Of a stretch of DNA of 64,000 nucleotides, positions 1-13,193 are shown piece after piece (position 1 is the stretch's first letter; every line of letters starts with the position of its first letter). The DNA comes from Ailurus styani (Eukaryota > Chordata > Mammalia > Carnivora > Ailuridae). The notes under the pieces are model-generated. The model worked only from the letters and a program-made list of their open reading frames with translations, searched no databases and was not told the DNA's origin. The translations under genes were made by a program, and so were the position numbers. Where the stretch lies: NCBI GenBank assembly GCA_002007465.1, contig LNAC01000136.1, positions 3,407,042 to 3,471,041 on the forward strand, given 5' to 3'.

Positions 1-875
1 TGAAATGCTTTTTAAATCACCAGGTTATACTTCCTAGAAATAAAAATATGTTTATATACTTAAATTTAGCTTCTCTCCCCCCACAAAATACCCCTCTCTT
101 GGACATGGGTTCTGAGTGGTAACATTTCCTCTGGATTGATTTATTGCTACTGTTATCACTATGACACAACGGATACAAATTACACAAAGATATAGCAAAT
201 TTTATATTTATTAAACATAAAAATAAATATTTAAAGGAAGTTCATCTCTTAATAAGCCAGATGGGGCTTTTTTTTCCTTCCACTTAGTTCTGGTGTCTAT
301 GCTTGCCTATTACTTACTACTAGGATATAACAGGGCTTCGCGTCACTTCGCTTCCCATTTTTGTTTTTAGAAATGTGGTAAGTGTCGAAAAATGTATTCA
401 CATAAATATGTAAATAGAAGTGAAACTAATTTTGCCATAGCAATTTAGCTCACTTCTTTAAACTCCTTCTGAAACATGCACCTTAAATCACACAGCATTC
501 TATCATCAAAAACTATTTTTAATGATCTAAAATAACTGGTAATTTGGTTAGATCTTCCTCCCATTTTGTTGGAAGTAAAGAAGTGGAAACTACCCGACTG
601 GTAAAAGGAAGCTTTGCCCTTCATTAGAATCATTCACGTTCTCAGCATCCAAATCAGTACTTCAAGTTGTTTCAGGGCAATGGCAATTTTTCCACCTTGG
701 GGACCACAGAGAACACACAATATGATCTGAAATGAATGAGAGTATGGTCTCTTGTGGAGTGGAAGTGGAATTGCCGAGTAAGGGGAAGTGGGAAAGAGGA
801 GCCAGCTTTCTCAGAGAATACACATGAAAACTGAGGACCTGAGAAGTCAGGCGTTTTAGAAAGTCTTCATGAACT

Positions 876-1073
876 CCTAGGGCAGGATTTCTCGATCTCA
901 GCACTATGGACATTCGTGCCAGAATAATTCTTTGTTTGGGGAGCTATCCTGTACATTGAAGAATGTTTGACCTTTCTGACCTTTCCTGACTGGATGCCAG
1001 CAGCCTCTCCCAAGCTGTGGCAATCTCCAGACATACCTCCTGGGAGGTGAAACCACCGTCTGTTTCGAACCAT
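876..1073 (+). repeat. hAT-type non-autonomous DNA transposon relic
   Basis: The text from 'caggatttctcgatctcagcac' through 'ggagctatcctgtacattg' to 'caatctccagacat' matches a familiar ancient mammalian MITE layout, with 'ggtgaaaccaccgt' near the far end. It is diverged, and I do not assign a family name. Confidence 0.5.
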
Positions 1074-1510
1074 GGCCCTAGAAGTTTAAGTACCAGTGAA
1101 CAAAGACTACCTCAGCAGTGAACATCATACTGGAATCCTGTCCTACTGGGTACCAATGAGTTTCCAACAGGTTCACGGCAAACTGGGACTCCTTATCTAC
1201 TTCAGAGCACACGAATGTTTACAAATTTCTTACAACCTCACCAATAGAAATCAATTAATCCTCTAGCTGCTTATATTTTGAGACTTGAGTATGTCTGTGT
1301 TGGTGTTGCTTCATGTCTGCAAGAATTGTAAAACCCCACAGTATTATCAGCAAACACATATGGACTAGTTTAGTGGAGGTAAAATTGAAGGCAAGTTGAT
1401 TAATGTTTCTATATGAGCATCCTAATCTTTCCTCCAATATTTGAAACAACATATGTCTCAAATTAATATGGGTCCTCAGGGACAAAAAAGGCAATATTCA
1501 CTCACTCTTT

Positions 1511-1670
1511 AGAGGGAGAGAGGTGGGGAGAGGGAGAGAGAGAGAGTCTTAAGTATGGTCCACACCCCAGCATGGAGCCCAACGTAGGGCTCAATGTCAG
1601 AACTCTGGGATCATGGCCTGAGCCAAAATCAAGAGTCGGAGCTTAACTGACTGAGTCACCCAGGCACTCT
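1511..1670 (-). repeat. Can-SINE (older copy), first of a tandem pair
   Basis: The reverse of the Can-SINE head ('ctgactgagtcacccaggca') closes the element on the right and a GA-rich block lies on the left. It is more diverged than most copies here. A 'cactcttt' word occurs just left of it and again between it and the next SINE. Confidence 0.85.
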
Positions 1671-1681
1671 AACCCACTCTT

Positions 1682-1894
1682 TAAAAAAAAATTTTTTTTA
1701 AAATATTTATGTATTTACTTATTTGACAGAGAGAGAGAGCACAAGCCAGAGGAACAGCAGGCAGAGGGAGAGGGAGAAGCAGACTCCCCGCTGAGCAGGG
1801 AGCCCGACATGGGCCTTGATCCCAGGACCCTGGGATCATGACCTGAGCCGAAGGCAGAGGCTCAACTGACTGAGCCACTCAGGTGCCACCCCCC
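1682..1894 (-). repeat. Can-SINE, second of a tandem pair
   Basis: A complete minus-strand copy, from the A/T-rich tail at about 1682 to the head 'gagccactcaggtgcc'. The target-site duplication aacccactctt is present at 1671-1681 and 1895-1905. Confidence 0.92.
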
Positions 1895-2039
1895 AACCCA
1901 CTCTTAATAAGAACTTAGATAGAACTCTTCATTTCCCAGTGATGGAGAAAGCTTTTTTAACTGCATATTATTATTATTTACATTATTGCCATTTCCAGTA
2001 CTTTTTGTGAATTATAGCACATGGCTTTCAAGATTAGGC

Positions 2040-2160
2040 TCTAAGCTCTTCAGAGGATGGGAGTGAATCCTATCACCCCTGTATCTTCAACACTTAGGAC
2101 AGTGCCTGATGCAAAACAGGTCCTTGATAAATATTTGGTTATCGATGAGTGAATAGTTGT
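2040..2160 (+). repeat. L2 3' end fragment
   Basis: The text 'cctgtatcttcaacacttag', 'acagtgcctgatgcaaaac' and 'ccttgataaatatttg' is the typical decayed L2 3' end. Confidence 0.65.
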
Positions 2161-2524
2161 GCAAATATCAAATAAGTCTTAATGAGTCGTTAAGTTTTTA
2201 TCTTACTCTTGTTATCTTACTAGCTGAACTCAGGAAAATAGAGAAACTAAAACACAATGAGTCATAGATCAAGTACAGCCTTACTTAGAGTGCCAAAGAA
2301 ATTGAGCATTCACTTTGACGCTTAGGACTAGCCTACAAAAGAATATGTGGGGAAACTGTGAATCCACAGAAAAGGCAATGACAAAATAATTATGTGAAAT
2401 CTTAATATCTAGAAGTGACTTTTTTTGGTATGTTTTTGACAGTTTTTTATGCATTTTATATAACTTAGGTCACATCACACATACCATTTTTCATTTCAAC
2501 TTTTTTTTCAAAATTATGAATCTT

Positions 2525-2724
2525 GGGCGCCTGGGTGGCTCAGTGGGTTAAAGCCTCTGTCTTCGGCTCAGGTCATGATCTCAGGGTCCTGGGATCGAGG
2601 CCCGCATCGGGCTCTCTGCTCAGCAGGGAGCCTGCTTCCTCCTCTCCCTGTCTCTCTCTGCCTGCCTCTCTGCCTACTTGTAATCTCTCTCTGTGTGTCA
2701 AATAAATAAATAAAATCTTTAAAA
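2525..2724 (+). repeat. Can-SINE, mustelid-type head
   Basis: Starts GGGCGCCTGGGTGGCTCAG, continues with the gggttaaagcctctg variant, a CT-rich block and an AATAAA-rich tail. The perfect 14-nt duplication aaattatgaatctt lies at 2511-2524 and 2725-2738. Confidence 0.97.
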
Positions 2725-2739
2725 AAATTATGAATCTTT

Positions 2740-5700
2740 AGGTTTAGCGAGGTCAGAAATGATGTCGTTCTTGCTCACCATTTTATTCCCAGAACCTAAA
2801 ACACATTCCCAGGTATGTATAAACACTTAATACTACTGAAGTATACTGAACACATGGTGAATACATACTAGTAAAACAGTGAATATATACTATGAAAGTG
2901 TGCTGTAGAAAGCATCACGATTTTTCCCTCCGTTACTGAAAATATCATGATGAGAATACAATAAGTCTTTAGGCACAAGTCTTTAGGTGTATGGTCTTGT
3001 TGACACTTTACTTCCTTTGGAAAGATTCCCAGAAGGTGAATCACTAGACCAAAGAGTATGATCATTTTTAAGGCTTCAGGCTCAAAGACTATACCGATAT
3101 CAATGCCTGCAATAGATTATGAGGATGTCCAGGTCATCACACCCTGTTGTAACTAAGCAGGTGAAGATGCCATTCACATTTTTTAATTCTTTAACGAGGG
3201 CTGTGCTCTTTCTCACCAAATGTTTACTAGCCATCCAGATTTCCTCTTTTATGGAAAACAGTTTATGTGTTTGACTGGGGACAGTTTTTTAAAGCACTGA
3301 AATCATATTCTTAAAGTGTCGAGAAGGGCTCTGTTTATGTTTGGGGGTTTCCTCTGGCCCAGCTCCCCGCGGCACGTTCCCACTTGCACCTGCCGTGCGT
3401 GTCTCGTGCAAGCGCTGCGTGGACGACCCAGGTGGTGTCTGCGGAAGCTCACTGAGAACTACGCAGCACTCTACCCGGGCCGGAAATTATTATGCATTTT
3501 ACCCGCTACTACATTTGTAAAGAGATGACCCTGCAACTGTCAGCTCCTCTCAGGTTTACCTAGTTCCTTTTTTAAATGTTTTCAGGATTTTCCTTATGAG
3601 CAGCTACAGTACAAAGATTGACAGAATCAGTGCGCATGAGGAAATGGATCCCTATTTCTAAAAGACAGAGTAAGCAAAGCAGGTATGTTACATGAGGAAA
3701 AAAAGAGAATCACCTGAGATAAGCCTACACTTTTTCCCAGTATGGTATCATGAAACACACTGAGTACTGAATATAAGATGGAGACAGCGCAATGAGAATG
3801 GTGGTGCAGTCCATTTTCTTGCTAATAGTATCTGTAGTCAGATTTAGTCTAGTGTGGGAGTCAGGACCATTATATAATAAGATCAATCTGAGTCCTGGAG
3901 AATAAACGACAGGGTAGGATGGTGTTTCGAGCTATGTGTTATGGCACAACTTACTGAAGAGGCCTGAAAAATCAATAGTAGTGGACTAATAATTGTGTTT
4001 TTAAAAAAGTATAAATGGACTTCACTTGAAAGCATAAAAATTAACCATATAAATGGTAGCTTGATGTAAGGAATATTATGTTTCAGCCAAAATGCAAAAC
4101 ACATTACACTGCAGTATTGTTAAAGCAAAGCAGAACTCTGTATTTCTTTAGAATTAATGCCTCACTTACTTTTCTTTTCTTTATATGTCTGGGCACAATT
4201 AGACAGGCTCCTTCTTAGGTTGTCAAGGTTTCCTTAAGAAGATATTTTATGCTTGTACAAGACATATTATTGAACAGGATGATAATAAGCCTTTGATACA
4301 AATGTTGTGCTGACTAGACTTTCAATCCCGGTCAATCACAAAATTAATTAAACTCGGGTGGTAAACGGTGGTATGCTTGGATATTCAACCTATTCCTTTG
4401 CGTGAAATGCTTATGGCCAAATTTAGATAACCCTACTCTTGACAAACATAAACTTCGTAAGAGAAAATTGGCAAGGTGAGGGACAAATGAGTAGATCAAC
4501 ATCATAAACTGTAACGTAAATGCATATTGGCTACTGAATAAAGAGGGATTTCATACTTAAAAATCAACAGTTTTTATCACTACCTCCCGTAAAATTGTTT
4601 GCTTCTTTGAAGTAGACGCAGACAAGGTTAGTATCTTAGTGGAGGAAAAGTCTGTAAATACACAATTTTACTCAAAATTTGAAATCTCCATAAAAGAAGA
4701 TATTTGGGCTTATAAAATTAAATTTGAGACTCTTTGAGAACATTTTACTCTATATATTTTGAATTTGATATGATTTTTACTGGATAGTGTCTATTCAGAA
4801 TCTGTAGACATGTCCATAATACTTATTTTAATTTTTCCTGAGATCAGTAAATGTCATTATCATTATTTTAGGAGTAAAAACAGTGGAGATGTATTGTTTG
4901 CCCAAGGGGATCTTGGATTGAGTAAAAAACAATTTTGCTTTACTCTTAGCTATTATTTATATGGCCAAAACACTCATGAGAGCTTTGGTAAAAAGTTTTA
5001 TCTTGAGGGTCAGTGCTGGTCAAACGGTAGTGGAGGTATATTTGCACCTAGCGAGTATAATTCGGTAATTGATTAGTCTGCTGTGTAATTGCTTGATGTC
5101 TGTTATGGGTGCAGCTGTGGCAAAAAATAAACAAATAAATAAATAAGTAAATAAATAAATAAATAAATAAATAAAGCCTAGGAAAGAAAACACAGAGTAA
5201 CAAAAATAGAACTGGACTCAGTCAGAAGCCCTTGACTGAAGTCAAGTTCTAGTCTCAACCTCTTTAACAAACAATTATGGCCAAGTCATCTATTTTTCTC
5301 ATTTAGGAAAAAAGGATGTAATCAACACTGGAGATCTGAGAAATTCAAATGAAACAAAAATTACCTAGGGAACTCTTAAGGAATTTTATTAGGAAAACCA
5401 CTTTTCTTGAGACTGTCATCTTAGAGGGCATCACCTCTTACATATTGTAAGTACTCAGTAATCAAGATTTGTTGAATCACATTTAAGCAACAATCCACTG
5501 TTAGGGGTCAGCTACAACTTGGTCATGTGTTTTCTTTCACTTTTTGGTCATTGTACTATAAGAGAAAGTCTTTGTTTGACCTGAATCAAGATACCCTTTC
5601 AAAAGTCATTAATGAAATTGCAGTTGAAAGAAATTCAGAATCAATTTATTTCATTATAAAAGACCACTTCCAAAAAAAAAAAAATAAAAAAAATAAAAGA

Positions 5701-8240
5701 CCACTTCCTACAACAAATAAAATAAATTCTAACTAACTCTGACATGGGTGGCAGCCAGCACTGACCTTCAGTAATATTAGTAAACAAAACAAAATAAAAC
5801 AAAAGCACGACTGGAAAGGTGTGAATGTGACCTTGTTAGCATGCTTATCATTGATATTTCTGAGCTGTCTTTGGAAAGACTCCTTTCCTTTGTTCCTTTG
5901 ATACTTAACTTTTTTCCCCCCTAATCTCAAGAATGAAAATACATGTGCAAGGGTGGAAGGGCTTAGAATTAAGCCTTTTGAAAGGTAGTCAGCATTTAAA
6001 AGAAAAAAAAAGGAATATTAGACTGTTTGTTCTGAACTTAATTTTAGAGCAAACTGACAAATAGGTTAGGCTCCTAAAAATTTCAAAATGAATTTATCTA
6101 AACTATTTTGTAAAAAAAACAGATTACTGCCAAGAAGCACTGCACCTTAATGATACGATGTGTTTTTCCTGAACAAATGTTCCTCTATTTAAGCAGACTG
6201 TGTGGCATTTGCTCATATTCAATAACTGAGGAAATTTGGAACAAGGTTTCTTCTTCTTCTTCTTCTTTTTTTTTTTTTTTTAAGAAAAAGTGTTTAATTC
6301 CTTTGCTATGTGCCAGGCACAACTTATGTATGAGTTAATGGGAAATGTTCTGTGGAATAATTTTATTATTTGACCTGACAATAATGATAGCCAATTATTC
6401 ATTAGCAACTCAACATGTCTAAGTTGTTTCAAGTTGCGTGTTATTGTTTGATTCTGGGATCTGGAAGCCAACAGCTGCTGGATGGTAAAATATGACTTGC
6501 ATGTTCATTGTAGCTCAAATGATACGCTGAGATTTTTACTTGGGAAATTTAGAATAGGGGTCTAATTCATTGCTAATGCAGTGTTATGAAATGCATATGA
6601 AGTACTTTTATGACCCATGCCTTGGGCAGGTGAAATTAAACATATTTCCAATGCAGCTCAATAAATAACTAGTTACAATTATTTTCATTACACTATTTAG
6701 GCAAATAAAAATAGTACTACTATCTGAATTTCCTAGTCTCAGAATTAATTACAGGCAACAACACATTCTGATCCTATTTAACAAGACCGTCTTTAAATAG
6801 TCTTTTTAATGGAAAGATCAAAATAGTGGTTTAATGTTTACTAAGTACTAGGCATATTTCCGTAACAGCCAGAGTGAAAATCTAGACTCAGATTACATAT
6901 GTCACTTCAAGTAAAGCCACTGTACTCCACAAAGATGCAGTCTACATTCATCACCCAGAAAAGCGCACTGGCCCTCGAATAACATGAAGGGGATGTACGT
7001 GTCCACCGTCCCGCATCGCGGCACCTGGACGGTGCAGTAAAGAGGTGAGGGAGGGGGTGTCCGGAGAAACAGGTGCCTTATTAAATGACTCTTCAATCAA
7101 AGTTTCTAAACGTTACAGGGGTGTTTGTGTGCCCTCTCTTCCAACCTCCCATCTTGTTAGAAAAGCTCTAAGAAATGGGGTCATTAAACCACTTCTTGAA
7201 TTCTTCGAGGCCCAAGAAATAAACAAATCATGTACAACAGCCATTATATGATCAGTGGAAGAGCACCATTCCCTGTCTAATAAATTCCAATTAATAATCA
7301 GCATCTTAAGAAATACATCTATTATTCAAGACTGAAAACTTACGCTAAGGTGGAGGGTTAGGACCAAGAGTGGCAATTTGGCTGCCTGGAAGTCTCAAAT
7401 GGTGAAAGTCACTTTGTGAATTCTCCCCAACCCAGGCTCTGGTTTTCAGCTTTGTAGGCTCAGAAACTTGATCTCATCAGTGTTTCAGAGTGGATTCAAT
7501 CTCTGTATGAGAATTCAGGGGAAGTAAGCTCACAAGAGCTCATGTAGAAGACCCAAATGCCAAATTGTCACTTCAAAATGAAGAGGCTGACGGCAAGCTG
7601 CTAGAGATGCACATCTCAGTGTGGTCAGCAATTTACCTGGGCAGACGGCGCTGGGGCAGGGCCAGTCGGCCAGTCGTTACTTCATACACTCACGTTTTTC
7701 TTACTACCTAGGAGGCCAGGAATTGTCACTCTTTGACAGAAAGAAAAGCTCAAAAGTCAGCAAGACCATTACGTATTGATTTTATTGTTTAATTTTCAGA
7801 GTCCAATCTTATATCCAAGTTCTTGGAATGGAAGAATTTGAGGAATATCACTACGGCCCTCGGATACTGCTAACATACCCTACCACTTCAGTAGATTTTA
7901 TTCTCTCTGATATCCAGCAACCTAAGGTACTTTCTAGAGCAGATATTGCTACTTTCTGGTATAACCTCAAATGTTAAAAAAAAAAAAAAAGACAGTTTGT
8001 ATCAGCCATTTTCTTATTTAACAAAAATAAGAATTTCTCTTATAAAAACAAATGTTTCAGGATACTGTAAGGTGTCCCCCCCCCTTTTTTTCCCTTTCCC
8101 TGGTGCTCTGTTGTTTTTGTTTTGTTTTGTTTTGTTTTTGTTTTGTTTTTTCTTTAACAAGCTATACTCTTATAAAAATATCTGTCTTCTTTAGTATAAG
8201 GAGACATTTTCTTTTTGTAATTTAAAATTACCTTAGATGT
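2740..8240. other. Intronic stretch with few recognised elements
   Basis: Mostly AT-rich unique-looking DNA. It contains an (AAAT)n microsatellite (5127-5175), an A-rich insertion flanked by a 16-nt repeat (5656-5708), a (TTC)n/poly-T tract (6248-6282), the CpG cluster at 3361-3490, a plus-strand exon-like segment at 7800-7926 and a (TTTTG)n tract near 8110-8150. No gene is supported. Confidence 0.5.
3361..3490. other. Isolated CpG cluster inside the intron
   Basis: About thirteen CpGs occur in roughly 125 bases, surrounded by AT-rich DNA and far from the main island. No repeat family is recognised. A short open frame exists, but nothing in it is recognisable. Confidence 0.5.
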
Positions 8241-8242
8241 TT

Positions 8243-8288
8243 CTTTCTTTCTTTTCTCTTTCTTTCTTTCTTTCTTTCTTTCTTTTTT
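8243..8288 (+). repeat. (TTTC)n microsatellite
   Basis: Near-perfect tetranucleotide run directly abutting the tail side of the next SINE. Confidence 0.9.
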
Positions 8289-8487
8289 AGAAATTGTACT
8301 TATTTATTTGAAAGACAGCATGAGAGAGAGCAGAGTACAAGCTGGGGTGAGGGGCAAGGGCAGAGGGAGAGGGAGAAGCAGGCTCCCCACTGAGCAGGGA
8401 GCCCAATGTGACTCTGCATCCCAGGACCCAAGATCATGACCTGAGCTGAAGGCAAATGCTTAACCAACTGAGCCACCCAGGTGCCCC
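8289..8487 (-). repeat. Can-SINE
   Basis: Minus-strand copy ending 'gagccacccaggtgcccc'. The flanks share a gene-free word of the type 'taatttaaaat...tagatgtttctt', repeated at 8219-8243 and 8506-8552. Confidence 0.93.
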
Positions 8488-8859
8488 TAGAGGTTTCTTT
8501 TCGTAATTTAAAATGTTCTTTCTGTAATTTAGAATTACCATAGAGGTTTCTTCAATTGTCACCTAAAAATCATTTACTAGTAGAAGTTTTATATGAAAAC
8601 AATACTACTAGTTGTTCTACATCAGGATATGTTCTTCTCAGGAATTCTACTTTGATAAACTAAACTTCACATAGTACCAACTGAAAAGACAACTGGTGAA
8701 TACAACAAACAATGATTTAATAAACTTCATTAACGATGAACAAATTAACCAAATTTGGACTTCTCTTTATCTTTAGAGACCCACTGCAAGTATCTCTTCC
8801 CCTGGGAGAGCTCTTCTGATTATGTTCCCACTGATATCTGTTCTGCTCTTGCTTTGACC

Positions 8860-8960
8860 ATAGCTTTGACTCATCACTTGTTTACCAACTTGGGCACTCT
8901 TAAGGCTCAGTTCTGTGCACTGCTTTGAGTAGATGCTCAATAAATCCTGAATAAATAAAT
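8860..8960 (+). repeat. L2-like 3' end fragment
   Basis: 'ctcagttctgtgcactgc' followed by 'agatgctcaataaatcctg' resembles an L2 terminus. Weakly supported. Confidence 0.45.
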
Positions 8961-9916
8961 GCCAATCACATACATATTTATTTGTGTATATATATATATA
9001 TGTCTGTAAAAGATGAAATCTTAGAGCATATCCTTTTTTATAATTAAAAATGAAAACTGAAACCGAATATCTTATTCTCACTCCGAGAAATGAGTTGATC
9101 CATGAGTTTGACAGTTTTTAGAATAGGGGAGAATCAAACTTAGTTGGTTCCAAAGAAGGAAAGAAATTTGTATTTGAAAGTGATATTTAAAAAATAGAAG
9201 ATTAAAATAAAATATTTTATCATTTTTTGTGTGTGGCCTGAAATACTTATTTACTCCATGCCAAGTAGGACTATAAATGCCAAGGCCTTTTAAAAAAGCT
9301 TCTGCTGTTTCCTTTTTAAGGATGATTTCATGTCCAAATTCAGAGAATACCTTTTGTACTTCTGATTAAATATTAAAATATTGCATATCTGCTGTCGTCA
9401 CATGATCACAACATAATTCTAGTGAAATTCAGGTAATGAATATAACAGTCTTTAAAGAAGGGTGCTTTACTGAATAGTCATAAGAAAATTGTTAAAAATA
9501 TAATTTAAATTGACTTGTTGTAATATTCATTGGAAGAAAAGCTTTACTATGAGATAAAATCTATGTAACGGTTTTCTTTAAGCAACCCAAATCTTTCATA
9601 TACCAGGATATCGGGCTCACGTGAGTACACAGTGATAACTAGTCACAAAAAACACAATTCAGTAAACAATCAGATTAATTTTCTCTTTCTTTGCTGATGT
9701 AATTCCTCTGAATTAGAGAAATATAACCCAGGACCACATGATATGATAACTAATCACACATAAAAATGACATTAACAAATACTTTTTAGCAAAATAATTT
9801 ACAAAGTCAGCATACCCAGCCTGTTAATAAGATACTCCTGATGCAGAGGTGAACATGCTTAAGTCAAAACAAATTACCTTTGCTCTTTTATAAGGGCATG
9901 TTTCTGGACAAGTTTT

Positions 9917-9917
9917 T

Positions 9918-9953
<36 letters not shown>

Positions 9954-10135
9954 TTTTTTAAAGATTTTATTTATTTATTTGACACGGAGAGAGAGATTAC
10001 AAGTAGGCAGAGAGATAGGAGGAAGCAGGCTCCCTGCTGAGCAGAGAGCCCAATGCGGGCCTCGATCCCAGGACGCTGAGATCATGACCTGAGCCGAAAG
10101 CAGAGGCTTTAACCCACTGAGCCACCCAGGCGCCC
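9917..10135 (-). repeat. Can-SINE with expanded (TTTA)n tail
   Basis: The tail has grown into about ten TTTA units (9917-9956) before the element body. The perfect 14-nt duplication tctggacaagtttt lies at 9903-9916 and 10136-10149. Confidence 0.96.
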
Positions 10136-10149
10136 TCTGGACAAGTTTT

Positions 10150-13100
10150 CAGCCTCATGTTTGGAAAAAGGTGACATGTTCATTTTGGCCTTTGTGAGAG
10201 CCTGCCTAAGCCAAGAACATCCCAATTTAATTTTAAAACAAAATTTATCACATAATTATCAAAATTATTACACAGTTAGAGTTCGTTTCCAATACTTAAG
10301 AAATAAACACTAATCAAGAAAAATGCATGCTATATGAAGTATAAAATAGTATACCTTCTAAGTGTTATTTTTAAATGCTTCCAACGTGTACTCTGCAGAG
10401 TATTAAGCAATGTAGGTGAAATATATATATATATATATACTGAATAACATTTTTTACTCCTCAGATAAGCACGACTAAAACTGCACTTATTAAGGGGAAA
10501 ATAAATCTAGGACTTGAAATACTGATGGCCACAGAAATATATTTTAAAGGTGACCAGAGCAAGCCAAAAATTCTAAGTGGCTTGCAATGCATAATAATTT
10601 TGTGACACTATGATCACAATATTTCTTTTCATAAGAATCCACCCCCTCAATGCCATTAGTTAACCACATGGTTATTATATTTAGCTTGATTCACTATAAA
10701 TGCCGTTATAACACCTGTGGTTTCCCTCATTAAGAATTGAATGGATGGGGTCAGGGGTTGAAAGGGCAGCATATGCGCTATGAAAGAACTAGTTAACATA
10801 GCCTATTATATTGGTGCACTGGTAAATCTCATTTCTATTCATCAGATGATTAGTTCAATCAATATTTATTCCTCTATGCTCCCTTTGTCTTGTGCTACAA
10901 AGGAGGCATCCTTCAATTCATGGCATAAGCCTTGTTAGCTATGAATTTGTAGCTTAATTTGAGAGGGAATATTTTATTTATTTGGCAGTCCTGAATTCTT
11001 TGATTCCTTTTCTCTCCAATTATCATTAGGTAGTATAATGGAGTTTTGTGTAGATTATTTATAAATAGATGCTATTAACAGTTTCTTTTTATGCGACTCA
11101 AGTACCACATGTATTCATTTCTTCCTTTTGAATGCTCTGGAAAGTTGCGTCTGTTTCTCTAAATATGTTTGAATTTGGAAGTCTGGATTGTGAAAGCAAA
11201 GATAAGAATGATTTTCTCTCTCAAATATTCATTCTTCTTGTCTGAGTGGGTGGTTATAGGCACATACATATACATATTGTGTATCAGTGTGTATCAACAG
11301 ACGCCTCCAAAGACTGCTATTATCTGCTAGGGATTCTGTTAAGTCAGAGATTCTATTCAAAGTAAGATAAATATTTGCAAGAAGCTGTAATTGGAAGATG
11401 ATTACAAAATTAGAGGAATAATACTTTATGCGTAGAGCGCTCATTTTATCAAAGGTCATTATTCATTACATTACAAAAGACTTATTTCATTTGTCTACTT
11501 AATTTCTATCCCTTAGATAAGAATGGATGGAACAGTAAAACTACACTGAGAATAAATGTTAATTATTAAGCACAGTGTTCACTCCTTACATTTACTTTTC
11601 TGTATATTTTAACATCACAATAAAATGTTTCATTAATGTCAATTACATTAAATTAAGGGCAATCTAACTTAAAACTTTCAATGCCTTTGCAGAACAAATA
11701 GAAAAATGATTTAGTCTTAAGAAATTCTTTTCTCAATGATAGAACGATAGGAAAAAAATATGTATACGCTAACTCATCTCAATCACTAATACCTTTTGTA
11801 TTAATTACATACATGCTCATCATCTTTGCTTTGTTACAATCTGGCCAGAATTTGATAGTTTTAACTTTGGAATTAATTCCCCTATTTCCTCATATAATTA
11901 TCTGTAAGGCTTCGATTTCACCAATGTACAGCAACAATGATGTTATTGTTCACAATTTAGAACCTTACTTTATTTACAAATTTGCAGAACACGCAGACCT
12001 ACATATGTAGAATTTTTTTAACTTGATAATTTATTAGAATAATTTCAAACTCTGTATTAACTGAATGCTATAATATGTCCTTCAAATTAGAGGTATATTA
12101 TTCATTGCAGTGAAAAAAATCTAGTTAATGTATTGTGATTCACACTTCTATTTTTTTGGACTATCGTAGTAAAAAGTATAAAACCCACAATGGTCACATG
12201 ACATTTCTAAAAGGTGGATACAAGTTTGTAAAATGGGATATAAGAGCTGAAAAAAAGCTGTACTTGTCTTTTTTACCTAGAAAAACTTGAATCGCATTAA
12301 AATCCTGGTGCCAACTCCATATACTCTACTTTTAGGGGGGAAAGTAGGCATTATGACACAATTCCAATGTCATTTTCATGAAGACCAACCCTACAACTTA
12401 GAATTTTCTTGGTGCTGTAAAGTCCTTGCTGTGGTAAAATTAGTTTCATGACTCTGTAACGTTTAAATTTGAAATACAGTGTATTTGCATTACATTCCCA
12501 CCAGAACAATAACTTTTAAGGCTGCTAATAGTTCAGTATTTAAAATATTGTTAGCAAAATAACTAAACGTTAGTATTCATATTTGATGAAGAGTATAAAA
12601 TAAACATGTTATTTATATTAAAGCAAAGCTTCACATAAACCACTTTAATAATGATACAAGAAATGATCTTTCAAGGGTTTTTTAAACCCTGTATAGCTAA
12701 AGCAAAATCCAGGACTTCTAAGTTTTAAATGAATTCTAACAAAAGAGTTTTAAGCTTGTATCCTTCATGTTTATGAGGCCTGCTGTTCAGTATTTCTCCC
12801 TTTATATTTCTACCCTGGTTTCCCAGTTCCTGAGTATCTGAACATCTAGAAAAGTAAAAAGCCTTGGTGCTGCTAATACATCTCCCAAAAGCTGAGGATG
12901 TCAAACACGCCTGTGTCATAATACTTGTAGGTCCACTCAGATGTTGGGATGGGGGAGGAAAAGAGTCCCAGGATGTGACCACCTAAGGAAATATTCTATT
13001 TTTCTGGCTTACTATTTTTTCCCAACGACACTTGAAACAGAGCTTTAGAATTTTTCTTTAAACTGTTTGAACGTTCACGTTTCTTGGAATCCAGTAAGAC

Positions 13101-13190
13101 AGCTTACTGGATTCCTTAATAAACCATTATTAATGGACTATTGACAGAGATGTCCTTCCAGCAATGTTTTTTTAATTGTAGAAGGTGGAG
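10150..13190. other. Repeat-poor AT-rich intronic stretch
   Basis: Three kilobases with no recognised SINE or LINE, only a (TA)n run at 10423-10439. Old repeat-poor DNA next to a developmental gene is often conserved and regulatory, but nothing here proves that. A 13-bp hairpin lies at 13086-13115. Confidence 0.4.
13086..13115. repeat. Perfect 13-bp inverted repeat (hairpin)
   Basis: GGAATCCAGTAAG at 13086-13098 and its exact reverse complement at 13103-13115 are separated by the 4-nt loop ACAG. Confidence 0.9.
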
Positions 13191-13193
13191 TCT

